Assembly (NCBI GenBank): GCA_038227745.1
Contig: JBBRPS010000448.1
Coordinates: forward strand, 1 to 8,580
Direction: 5' to 3'
Source of the DNA: DASPXY01 sp038227745
Lineage (GTDB): Bacteria > Planctomycetota > Planctomycetia > Gemmatales > Gemmataceae
DNA length: 8,580 nt
Shown here: in pieces, positions 1 through 5,856 of the stretch
Layout of the letters: each line of letters begins with the position of its first letter
Position numbering within the stretch: position 1 is the stretch's first letter
Notes under the pieces: model-generated
Databases searched by the model: none
Told to the model about the DNA's origin: nothing
Seen by the model: the letters and a program-made list of their open reading frames with translations, nothing else
Position numbers and translations under genes: made by a program

Positions 1-29
1 AGCCAGATCCCGCTGCGCGGGATCTGGCT
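1..29. terminator. Perfect 13-bp stem-loop, possible terminator of the leftward operon
   Basis: AGCCAGATCCCGC at 1-13 is exactly complementary to GCGGGATCTGGCT at 17-29, leaving a 3-nt loop. It lies downstream of the leftward SWIM gene and the micro-ORF, where an operon terminator would be expected. No T-tract follows it on the plus strand, and the bases that would hold the T-tract for leftward transcription are outside the window. It could be a terminator shared by convergent genes, an mRNA-stabilising 3' hairpin, or a dispersed palindromic repeat. The stem is certain; the role is inferred. Confidence 0.45.
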
Positions 30-38
30 CAACCGCGG

Positions 39-80
39 CTAAACAGGCGGTTCGGCAACGGCGACAGTATAGAACTGCAT
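39..80 (-). CDS. Putative 13-aa micro-ORF downstream of the SWIM gene
   Basis: On the minus strand an ATG at 80-78 opens a 13-codon frame, MQFYTVAVAEPPV, ending at TAG (41-39). It is preceded by a perfect GGAGGT Shine-Dalgarno sequence (plus-strand ACCTCC at 88-93) with a 7-nt spacer, a better ribosome site than those of the large genes here. It starts about 38 nt after the SWIM stop and is followed by the 13-bp hairpin at 1-29, so it would be the last cistron of that operon. I recognise no family. It is too short to judge by codon use and could be chance, a regulatory or leader-type peptide, or a small secreted or modified peptide. No membrane segment or cysteine is present. Confidence 0.3.
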   Translation of the reverse strand: MQFYTVAVAEPPV

Positions 81-118
81 CGGTCGCACCTCCGCACCAG
101 GGCCGGCGGACCGGCCCG

Positions 119-1000
119 TCACCCTTCGTCCCTCACCCCGCCGTGCTCGCCGAGCGAGGCGTCGAGGCCGCGCTGGGCCGCCTGCTTGTAGACCGTCTCC
201 AGGGCGTCGAGGAAGCGTTCCCCGCCCCGCCAGAACGGGAAACTCCCCAGCCGCCGCGGCAGCGCCGCCGCCACGGGCGGGACGGCCACCTCGCCGAGGA
301 GGTCCGCCGGCAGGTCGCCCGCCTTCCAGAAGCCGGCCGGGTCCGCCGGCAGCGGCTCGGGCGGCGCCTGCTCTCGCGCCGGCTCGGCGGCGGCCGTGGC
401 GGCGCTCGCGCCCTTCCCCAGCAATTCCGTCAATTCCTCGCGGCTCAGGCCGCGCAGCCGGAGGATGAGGAACGGATCGCGGTCGAACTCCTCGCCGAGG
501 AGGTAGTACACGGCCGCGATGTGCTTGCACGGGTTCGAGGAGTCCGGGCAGGAGCAGTCCGTGTCGAGGTCGCGCAGCGTCTTGGGGAAGAGCGACAGGC
601 CCACCTCCTTGAAGACTCCCTCGACCTCCTGCGGCAGCTCGCCCGCCAGCAGCTTCGCCGCGAAGAGGGCCTGCCCCGAGAGGGCGGCGGCGACCTTCTT
701 CCAGTCGGCCTTGCTCAGCGTCTTGACGCCGATGGTGACGGCGTAGGGCTTCGGCTGCGACCCCTGGACGGCGGCGGTCACGCGCCCCTTCTCGACCTCG
801 ATGGACAGCACCTGCCCTTGCCGGGCATAGGAGCGGCCGCGCGTGAGGCGGCTGCCGATGTGGAAGCTCTCCAGGACGGCGATCCAGCGCTTCGCCCACC
901 ACGTCTGGCCGAAGGAGCCGCGCTTGCTCTGGGCCTTGATGCCGCCCTTGGCCTTGCGCGGCCGCGAGCGCGGGAAGTGCTCATAATAGTCACGCCACAT
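119..1000 (-). CDS. SWIM zinc-finger domain protein, partner of SNF2 helicase
   Basis: A 293-aa protein whose diagnostic feature is a SWIM-type zinc-binding motif, C149-S-C151, then C158-K-H160, followed by the usual hydrophobic stretch (AAVYYLLGEEFD). SWIM domains are thought to bind DNA or protein, and bacterial members of this size are repeatedly encoded next to SNF2 ATPases, as here. The N-terminus (WRDYYEHFPRSRPRKAKGGI, then a TWWAKRWIAVLES segment) is basic and aromatic and typical of the family; residues 197-222 form an Ala/Pro-rich linker before a C-terminal helical region. The start ATG is preceded by an AGAGGA ribosome site about 8 nt upstream. It lies 56 nt behind the helicase stop on the same strand with no terminator between, so co-transcription is likely. 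A DNA-targeting or regulatory subunit role for the helicase is inference; the family has no settled function. Confidence 0.93.
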   Translation of the reverse strand: MWRDYYEHFPRSRPRKAKGGIKAQSKRGSFGQTWWAKRWIAVLESFHIGSRLTRGRSYARQGQVLSIEVEKGRVTAAVQGSQPKPYAVTIGVKTLSKADWKKVAAALSGQALFAAKLLAGELPQEVEGVFKEVGLSLFPKTLRDLDTDCSCPDSSNPCKHIAAVYYLLGEEFDRDPFLILRLRGLSREELTELLGKGASAATAAAEPAREQAPPEPLPADPAGFWKAGDLPADLLGEVAVPPVAAALPRRLGSFPFWRGGERFLDALETVYKQAAQRGLDASLGEHGGVRDEG

Positions 1001-1056
1001 ATCAGTAATCCTCTATAGTTTGGCGAGCGGCGGGGCTTGCGCTCCGGGTAGTCCCC

Positions 1057-4000
1057 TCACTCCGCGACCGCCTGCGCCCGCAGCGCGAACAGCTCCTTCA
1101 AGTCCGCCGTCGAGAGTTCCGTCAGCCAGGCCTCGCCGGTGCCGACAATGCTGCCCGCCAATGCCTGTTTGCGCTCGATCATATCGTCAATCCGCTCCTC
1201 CAGCGTCCCGGCACAGAGGAACTTGTGGACCAGCACGTTCTTCGTCTGGCCGATGCGGAAGGCGCGGTCGGTCGCCTGGTTCTCCACCGCGGGGTTCCAC
1301 CAGCGGTCGAAGTGGAAGACGTGCGCCGCCGCCGTCAGGTTGAGTCCCGTACCGCCCGCCTTGAGCGACAGCACGAACAGCCGCGGCCCGTCCGCCGCGC
1401 CCGCCTGGAAGTGCTCCACCATCCGGTCGCGGTTCGGCTTGCTCACGCCGCCGTGCAGGAACAGCACCTCGCGGCCGAACGTCTCCTGCAGGTGGCGCTG
1501 GATGAGTGTGCCCATCTCGGCGAACTGCGTGAAGATCAACGCGCGGTCGCCCACCTCGATCACCTCCTCCAGCATCTCCGTCAGCCGCGCCAGCTTGCCC
1601 GAGCGGCCCGGGATCGCCGAGTTGTCGCCGAGGACCTGCGCCGGGTGGTTGCACACCTGCTTGAGTTTCGACAGCGTTGCCAGCACCACGCCCTTGCGCT
1701 GGATGCCCTCGCTGCTGTCCAGCGACGCCGCGGCGTCCTCGACGACCGCGGCGTACAGCGATGCCTGCTCCTTGGTCAGCGTGCAGTAGACCTTCATCTC
1801 CAGCTTGTCGGGCAGGTCGGCGATGACCGACTTGTCGGTCTTGAGGCGGCGCAGGACGAACGGCCCGGTGAGGCGGCGCAGGCGCTCGATCGCCTCGGGG
1901 TCGCGGTTGGCCTGGATCGGCACGAAGAAGCGGCGCCGGAAGGCGGTCTGCGAGCCGAGGAAGCCGGGGTTGAGGAACTCCATGATCGACCACAAATCGC
2001 CGACGTGGTTCTCGACCGGCGTGCCGGTCAGGGCCACGCGGAAGTCGCCCGGCAGCGCCCGCGCCGCCTGGGCCTGCTTCGTCACCGGGTTCTTGATGTT
2101 CTGCGCCTCGTCGAGGATCGCGCCCGCCCACGGGACTTGCTTGAAGACCTCCAGGTCGCGGTGCAAAAGGGCGTAGCTCGACAGGACCAGGGCGTGGCGG
2201 CCGGCCTCCTTCTTGAAGGTCGCGCCCTTGATGCGTTTCTGGCCGTGGTGGACGTGGACGGGCAGATCGGGCGTGAAGCGGGCCGCCTCCTTCTGCCAGT
2301 TGCCGACGACCGACATGGGGCAGATGAGCAGCACGGGGCGGCGCTCGCCGGCGTCGTGGGCGCGCTGCAGCAGGGCCAGCGTCTGAACGGTCTTGCCCAG
2401 GCCCATGTCGTCGGCGAGGCAGGCGCCCAGGCCCCAGCGGCCGAGGAACGCCAGCCACGAGTAACCGCGCACCTGGTAGGGCCGCAGCGTGCCGTGCAGG
2501 CGCTCGGGCGGCGTCAGTTCTTCGAGCACCTCGCGGCCTTCGAGCTGGTTGAGCAGGTCGGCGACCCAGCCCGTGGCGGTGACGCCGACGAAGTCGAGGC
2601 CGCCCGGCGGCTTGCCCGCCCCGAGGGCCATCTGCACGACGTCGCGCACCGCCACCTTCGCGCCTTCCTTCTGCTTCCAGAAGTCGATCGCCGCCTGGAT
2701 CTCCTCGGCCGACAACTGGACCCATTGCCCGCGCACCTTGATGAGCGGGGCCTTGAGGCGGGCGAGCGTCTCCAGTTCCTGCCGCGACAGCACCTCGTCG
2801 CCGAGCGCCACCTGCCAGTTGAAATCGACCATGTCGAGCAGCGACAGGCCGCCCCCACCCTGCATCTTCGGACTGCTGACGTGGGCTCGCACGGTGAGGC
2901 GCAGCTTGGTGCCCTTGCGGGTCCACCACGCCGGCAGCAGCACGCCGAAGCCCGCCTGCTCCAGCAGCCACGCCTTCTCGGTCAGGAACTCGTGGGCGTC
3001 CGCGGCGTCGAGTGCGTAGCCCGCGGGGGCTGCCGCCTTGAGGCTGTTCTCGATGCGCGGCGAAATGGTCAAGGCCTGGCCGAGGGTGGTGAGCAGGTAC
3101 TCTTTCGGGTTGAAGCCGCCGCGCTGCAGCAGGGCCGCCGCCCGGCCGCGCGCGGCCCAGACGTCTTCCGCGGGGACCAGCAGGCTCGGGTCGTCCACCG
3201 CCTGGAGGAGGTAACGGACGTACCAGTTGGCATCGGCCCGAGGTCGGGAAGCGCCGTCGCCGTTCGCTTCCTCCGGCGGCTCCTCCAGGCGGAAGCAGAG
3301 GCGGAACGGGCTCGCCGAGGCGACCGCGATGGGCCGCTGCCACTCGCGGATGCGGCCGACCAGCCCCGTGACCTCCGCGGCGCGCCCGTGGATGACCGTG
3401 TCGGGGGCACGGAGGGAGTGCATCCAGGCGTCATCGGGGCTCTCGAAAGTCGCCTTGACCTTCTTGCGGGCGCGCTGCGCCGGGGCGACGGCGGTCGGCG
3501 GCGCCAGGGCCGAGCGGACGAGCTGGTCGGTCAGCGCGGTGAGGAGCGGGCCGAGGACCGCGGCGGGAGCGAGCGCCGGCGCGGGGTCGCCGGGAGGGGC
3601 GAGGGCGCGGCACGCCGGGGGCAGCGCCTTCGCTAGGGCGGCCAGCCGGTTCACGTCGGGGCCGAGCAGGACCGGCTCCCAGATCCCGTGCGCCGCCTCC
3701 GGTTCCGCGGACGCCCCGGGGAGGAACTGCTGCCGCGCGACCAGCGAGCCGGCGAAGCGCAGGGCCGCCGTCCAGTACGCGAGGGTGTGGCCGACGATCG
3801 CGCCGGGGGCGAGCGTGTCCTTGCCCACGCAGGCGCAAAGCAGCTCGACGGCGATCGCCGTCGTGACGCGCAGGGTGGTGACGTTCCACGCGGCCAGTTC
3901 AACCGGGGCGCCGGCCGGGGGCGGTTCAGCGATGAGCGGGGAGGAGGGGACCGGTTTGCCGTCGCTGCTCGGCAGCCAGACGGCGTGGTTGCCGAAGTCG

Positions 4001-4206
4001 TCTTCCTGGCCCTCGCTGACGGGCAGGCCCGCGTCCAGCAGCGCGGCCTCCAGACGGGTCGCGCCGGCGTCGTAGGGCGAGCGGGCGGGGGCGGCGGCGG
4101 CCTTGCGGCCGCGCTTGCGGGGCGAGGCGGCCGGGGCGTTGTCGGGCGGGCACTCGCCCCAGAGGAGGAGGCGGCCGTCGATCACTCCTGCTTGCAGAAC
4201 GAGCAT
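1057..4206 (-). CDS. SNF2-family DEAD/DEAH-box helicase (bacterial SNF2 ATPase)
   Basis: A 1049-aa superfamily 2 ATPase of the bacterial SNF2 type, expected to be a cytoplasmic ATP-driven DNA translocase or nucleoprotein remodeller. The N-terminal half (about 1-560) matches the bacterial SNF2-associated region, beginning with the family-typical MLVLQAGVIDGRLLLWGE and containing an Ala/Pro-rich segment near 200-245. The ATPase core follows: motif I DDMGLGKT (599-606), motif II DEAQ (699-702), motif III LTGTPVENH (726-734), the LRRLKTDK segment (785-792), motif IV LIFTQF (890-895), motif V SLKAGGTGLNL (947-957) and motif VI QATDRAFRIGQ (977-987). All catalytic motifs are intact and the length is normal for the family. 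The start is supported by the conserved N-terminus, with a GGAG about 11 nt upstream. It sits between the CcbP-like gene (21 nt upstream) and the SWIM gene (56 nt downstream). The family is certain; the biological role (repair, chromosome maintenance or defence) cannot be told from sequence. Confidence 0.97.
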   Translation of the reverse strand: MLVLQAGVIDGRLLLWGECPPDNAPAASPRKRGRKAAAAPARSPYDAGATRLEAALLDAGLPVSEGQEDDFGNHAVWLPSSDGKPVPSSPLIAEPPPAGAPVELAAWNVTTLRVTTAIAVELLCACVGKDTLAPGAIVGHTLAYWTAALRFAGSLVARQQFLPGASAEPEAAHGIWEPVLLGPDVNRLAALAKALPPACRALAPPGDPAPALAPAAVLGPLLTALTDQLVRSALAPPTAVAPAQRARKKVKATFESPDDAWMHSLRAPDTVIHGRAAEVTGLVGRIREWQRPIAVASASPFRLCFRLEEPPEEANGDGASRPRADANWYVRYLLQAVDDPSLLVPAEDVWAARGRAAALLQRGGFNPKEYLLTTLGQALTISPRIENSLKAAAPAGYALDAADAHEFLTEKAWLLEQAGFGVLLPAWWTRKGTKLRLTVRAHVSSPKMQGGGGLSLLDMVDFNWQVALGDEVLSRQELETLARLKAPLIKVRGQWVQLSAEEIQAAIDFWKQKEGAKVAVRDVVQMALGAGKPPGGLDFVGVTATGWVADLLNQLEGREVLEELTPPERLHGTLRPYQVRGYSWLAFLGRWGLGACLADDMGLGKTVQTLALLQRAHDAGERRPVLLICPMSVVGNWQKEAARFTPDLPVHVHHGQKRIKGATFKKEAGRHALVLSSYALLHRDLEVFKQVPWAGAILDEAQNIKNPVTKQAQAARALPGDFRVALTGTPVENHVGDLWSIMEFLNPGFLGSQTAFRRRFFVPIQANRDPEAIERLRRLTGPFVLRRLKTDKSVIADLPDKLEMKVYCTLTKEQASLYAAVVEDAAASLDSSEGIQRKGVVLATLSKLKQVCNHPAQVLGDNSAIPGRSGKLARLTEMLEEVIEVGDRALIFTQFAEMGTLIQRHLQETFGREVLFLHGGVSKPNRDRMVEHFQAGAADGPRLFVLSLKAGGTGLNLTAAAHVFHFDRWWNPAVENQATDRAFRIGQTKNVLVHKFLCAGTLEERIDDMIERKQALAGSIVGTGEAWLTELSTADLKELFALRAQAVAE

Positions 4207-4227
4207 GCGCGTGCAGTCTCCGTGGGG

Positions 4228-4590
4228 TTATTCGTCCTCGGCGTCGGCGACGCCATCGAGTCCCTGACGCCAGTAAAGATAGGCCTCGATCCACTCGAAG
4301 CCCTTGGGGTACGGCTTGACCCATTCGAGGGAGTTGACATCGACCTTGTGTTTCTTGCCGCTGCGCTGACAGACGGCGTTCAGGCCGTAGCCCCGCTGGG
4401 GACAGTCGAAGTCGGTGACCTCGACCTCTTCCCCGATGACTTTCGCCTTGAAGGGGCACTCGACCTCGTCCTGAATCATGTTGACGAGCCCAGAGTGCTG
4501 CTCGTCCTCGCCGTTGGAATCGACCGTGGCCTCCTCGACCAGGTCGCGCAAGCGCTGCAGGTCCTTGGCCGTCCGCTTTTTCTTGGCCAT
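4228..4590 (-). CDS. Small acidic protein resembling CcbP-type calcium-binding family
   Basis: A 120-aa protein, the first gene of the leftward operon. A Lys-rich start (MAKKKRTAKD) is followed by an acidic stretch, TVDSNGEDEQHSG (22-34), then the segments DEVECPFKAKVIGEEVEV (41-58) and LNAVCQRSGKKHKVDVNSLE (70-89), and the end motif GFEWIEAYLYW (97-107). From memory this order (an acidic E/D-rich segment, 'PF.A.V.G..V.V', 'I.A.C.R.G', 'G.EWI.AY..W') fits the family named after the cyanobacterial calcium-binding protein CcbP, so calcium binding through the acidic residues is possible but not shown. There is no signal peptide or membrane segment. The start has a GAGGA site 7 nt upstream. The stop is 21 nt before the helicase start, so the two are likely co-transcribed. 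That the gene is real is nearly sure; the family call is moderate. Confidence 0.85.
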   Translation of the reverse strand: MAKKKRTAKDLQRLRDLVEEATVDSNGEDEQHSGLVNMIQDEVECPFKAKVIGEEVEVTDFDCPQRGYGLNAVCQRSGKKHKVDVNSLEWVKPYPKGFEWIEAYLYWRQGLDGVADAEDE

Positions 4591-4629
4591 CGTTGTATCC
4601 TCGTGGGGGCCAGGTCCGAGACAGGAATT

Positions 4630-4661
4630 ATTCTACTTCATCGGGATCCGCAGGGAAACAA
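4630..4661 (-). promoter_or_regulatory. Possible promoter of the CcbP-like/SNF2/SWIM operon
   Basis: On the minus strand, TAGAAT (plus-strand ATTCTA, 4630-4635) differs from the sigma70 -10 consensus at one base and lies in the most AT-rich patch of the gap. The best upstream -35 candidates are weak: TTGTTT (4656-4661) at 20-nt spacing or TTTCCC (4653-4658) at 17 nt. Transcription would start roughly 30-35 nt before the ATG at 4590, leaving room for the GAGGA ribosome site. Confidence 0.3.
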
Positions 4662-4714
4662 GTTCGACAGCGATTCGGACCCGCGATTTCCCGCCCTTGC
4701 GTGCTTCCGCGTCA

Positions 4715-4736
4715 GACCCTTGGCGCGCCCAGGGTC
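4715..4736. promoter_or_regulatory. 22-bp near-perfect palindrome, operator candidate
   Basis: The left half GACCCTTGGCG (4715-4725) and right half CGCCCAGGGTC (4726-4736) are reverse complements except for one mismatched pair (T4721/C4730). With no loop, it looks more like a binding site for a dimeric DNA-binding protein than an RNA hairpin. It lies about 29 nt upstream of the candidate -35 of the Panacea operon and about 125 nt from the leftward operon's start codon, so it could regulate either. The symmetry is visible; protein binding is inferred. Confidence 0.45.
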
Positions 4737-4762
4737 AGGGAGCGACCTGGTGTCGCTCCCTG
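4736..4762. promoter_or_regulatory. 11-bp perfect hairpin abutting the rightward promoter
   Basis: CAGGGAGCGAC (4736-4746) pairs perfectly with GTCGCTCCCTG (4752-4762) around a 5-nt loop (CTGGT). It shares base 4736 with the neighbouring palindrome and ends 2 nt before the candidate -35 hexamer at 4765. It is not followed by a T-tract, so an intrinsic terminator is unlikely. An operator, or a structured element insulating the divergent operons, fits better. Confidence 0.45.
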
Positions 4763-4764
4763 CC

Positions 4765-4793
4765 TTTACCCCGCCCCGCCCGGCGGGTACACT
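4765..4793 (+). promoter_or_regulatory. Candidate sigma70-type promoter of the Panacea operon
   Basis: TTTACC (4765-4770) and TACACT (4788-4793) each match four of six consensus bases and are separated by exactly 17 nt. The predicted start near 4800 leaves a leader of about 43 nt containing the GAGGAGA ribosome site before the ATG at 4843. The position directly after the dyad elements supports it, but in GC-rich DNA such matches are modest evidence. Confidence 0.4.
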
Positions 4794-4842
4794 CAAGAAA
4801 CGCTCGGGGTTGTCCGGAGATCGCCGTGGAGAGGAGAACAAC

Positions 4843-5376
4843 ATGGTGCCAAACGCGGAACGGGCCAAGCGCGTGATCTTCGAGATCGTCCGGCAGAACG
4901 GCGGTGCGGTCGCCCGGCCAAAACTGCCGACCCTCTTCTGGCTGGCCCATCTCTACTATTCCAAAGCAGCGCGCGGGTTCCTGAGCGATTGGCCCATCGT
5001 CAAGGCGCCCACCGGGCCGGAGATCGGCCAGGGCGACCAGCTGCTCGATGAGATGGTTCTGGCCGGCAACCTGACCCGGGGCCACGCGCCGGTCGGGCCG
5101 TTCATTGAGGCCTGCTACCGCCAGGCCGACAAGTCACTGGTCGGCGGCCTGCGCCCGGAAGCGGAGACGGCCGTCCAGGAGGCCATCCAGTTCCTCGGCC
5201 AGAATCCGACGATCTCGGCGGGTGACCTCGCGCGGGCGCGCTCCCGGTCCTGGCGCGACGCCCGGGACGGGGAGGAACTCGACATCTACAGCGACCTGAT
5301 CCCTGACCGTGGGTACGAGGAACAGGGCCGGGACCTGGAGGAGATGAGGAAGGCTTACGAGAACCTGTTGGCATGA
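4843..5376 (+). CDS. Panacea (DUF4065/SocA-like) domain protein, putative antitoxin
   Basis: A 177-aa protein that resembles the Panacea/DUF4065 domain, found in the antitoxin SocA and in many antitoxins that neutralise unrelated toxins. Supporting segments are the helix KLPTLFWLAHLYYSKAARG (27-45, matching the family's 'KL.KLLYLA...Y' pattern), the following PIVKAPTGPEIGQGDQLLDE (51-70, position of the family's 'a..yGPv...l'), a helical middle, and TISAGDLARARSRSWRDARD (123-142, the 's...L...sH....W..A' region). The ATG at 4843 is preceded by GGAGAGGAGA, a strong ribosome site; the frame stays open far upstream but only as helicase antisense. Its stop overlaps the next gene's start (ATGA), so translation is probably coupled. 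If this is a toxin-antitoxin pair, this gene would be the antitoxin. The gene is real; the family call is moderate and the antitoxin role is inferred from context. Confidence 0.85.
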   Translation: MVPNAERAKRVIFEIVRQNGGAVARPKLPTLFWLAHLYYSKAARGFLSDWPIVKAPTGPEIGQGDQLLDEMVLAGNLTRGHAPVGPFIEACYRQADKSLVGGLRPEAETAVQEAIQFLGQNPTISAGDLARARSRSWRDARDGEELDIYSDLIPDRGYEEQGRDLEEMRKAYENLLA

Positions 5377-5735
5377 GCGACCTCACGAACGCTTTCAAGG
5401 CATGCGCCTTCCAGGCCGGTAAGGTCTGCTCGGTCCCCAACGGCCGGCTGATTCGGGAGTTCGGCCTCGGAGACTTCCTGGAGAATGCGGTCCAGGACGG
5501 GGACGACGCCGCGACGATCGCCGTCCTGGCCCTGAAGTTCTTCTGCGAGGACGAGGACCCGCAATCGGTGAAATGCATGGTCGCCGTCCTGGCGGTCGGT
5601 GATTTCCTCAACCGTCACCACGCCCGACGGAAAGACGCCGTCTCCCAGCAGTCCCTCAAGGATCTCGTCGCCCTGCTGCGGCAGCACGCCGATGAGCAGC
5701 AACTCCGCGATTGGATCGACTCCCATTTTGGCTGA
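5373..5735 (+). CDS. Unrecognised 120-aa protein coupled to the Panacea gene, candidate toxin
   Basis: I do not recognise this family. The protein looks mainly alpha-helical, with four cysteines (11, 19, 58, 68), an acidic patch around 41-45 and 59-62 (QDGDD, EDED), a basic cluster RHHARR (81-86) and a C-terminal tail ending DWIDSHFG. There is no signal peptide, clear membrane helix or obvious catalytic motif; the hydrophobic runs ATIAVLALKFF (47-57) and MVAVLAVGDFL (69-79) look like buried helices. The ATG overlaps the upstream stop as ATGA and has no strong ribosome site of its own, so expression likely depends on the Panacea gene. By analogy with Panacea toxin-antitoxin operons it would be the toxin, but a stand-alone role is equally open. 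Confidence 0.8.
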   Translation: MSDLTNAFKACAFQAGKVCSVPNGRLIREFGLGDFLENAVQDGDDAATIAVLALKFFCEDEDPQSVKCMVAVLAVGDFLNRHHARRKDAVSQQSLKDLVALLRQHADEQQLRDWIDSHFG

Positions 5736-5785
5736 CACGCCCCCTGTCCTCATCGCGGCGGGGGTTCGTGTTACACGGACGTTGC

Positions 5786-5814
5786 TTGACGACTTTCCCC
5801 CGACCCGTCACACT
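5786..5814 (+). promoter_or_regulatory. Weak candidate promoter of the kinase gene
   Basis: TTGACG (5786-5791) is a good -35 hexamer, followed after 17 nt by CACACT (5809-5814), a poor -10 with three of six matches. It sits in the 121-bp gap before the kinase start and would give a leader of about 36 nt. The -35 is the only persuasive part. Confidence 0.25.
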
Positions 5815-5856
5815 GGTTGCTGTGGCGACGAGGCGGTACGGGCAGAGGCAAAGCGA

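Larger units (their letters stand above)
4591..4842. other. Divergent intergenic region with two promoters and paired dyads
   Basis: This 252-bp gap separates the leftward CcbP-like/SNF2/SWIM operon from the rightward Panacea operon and must carry both promoters. It has more A and T on its left side (around 4621-4675) than the flanking genes. It contains a near-perfect 22-bp palindrome, a perfect 11-bp hairpin touching it, and a plausible rightward promoter just after the hairpin; each is listed separately. An open frame from the helicase antisense strand runs through the region into the Panacea gene, but nothing suggests it is translated here. Confidence 0.8.

Noticed and set aside
1..42. 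Possible C-terminal end of an upstream plus-strand gene (frame ending in TAA at 40-42)
   Set aside because: Only 13 codons are inside the window, they coincide with the hairpin, and nothing in them can be recognised.
143..1018. 291-codon plus-strand open frame opposite the SWIM gene
   Set aside because: Low-complexity Arg/Leu/Ala-rich product; the opposite strand has the CxC...CxH SWIM motif, a ribosome site and an operon context.
2101..2112. DEAQ instead of DEAH/DEGH in helicase motif II
   Set aside because: DEAQ is, to my knowledge, common in bacterial SNF2 proteins of this type, so it is not a sign of lost activity.
1225..3636. 803-codon plus-strand open frame opposite the helicase gene
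   Set aside because: Its product is Arg/Ala/Gly/Leu-rich without any recognisable domain, while the minus strand carries a complete, motif-intact SNF2 protein. Long antisense frames are expected in such high-GC DNA.
3688..4842. Long N-terminal extension of the Panacea reading frame
   Set aside because: The frame is open upstream only through helicase antisense and the intergenic region. Panacea similarity and a strong GAGGAGA ribosome site begin at the ATG at 4843.
5736..5770. Terminator after the Panacea operon (CACG-CCCCC with GGGGG-TT-CGTG)
   Set aside because: The stem is interrupted by a 2-nt bulge, the loop is about 15 nt and no T-tract follows; too weak to call.
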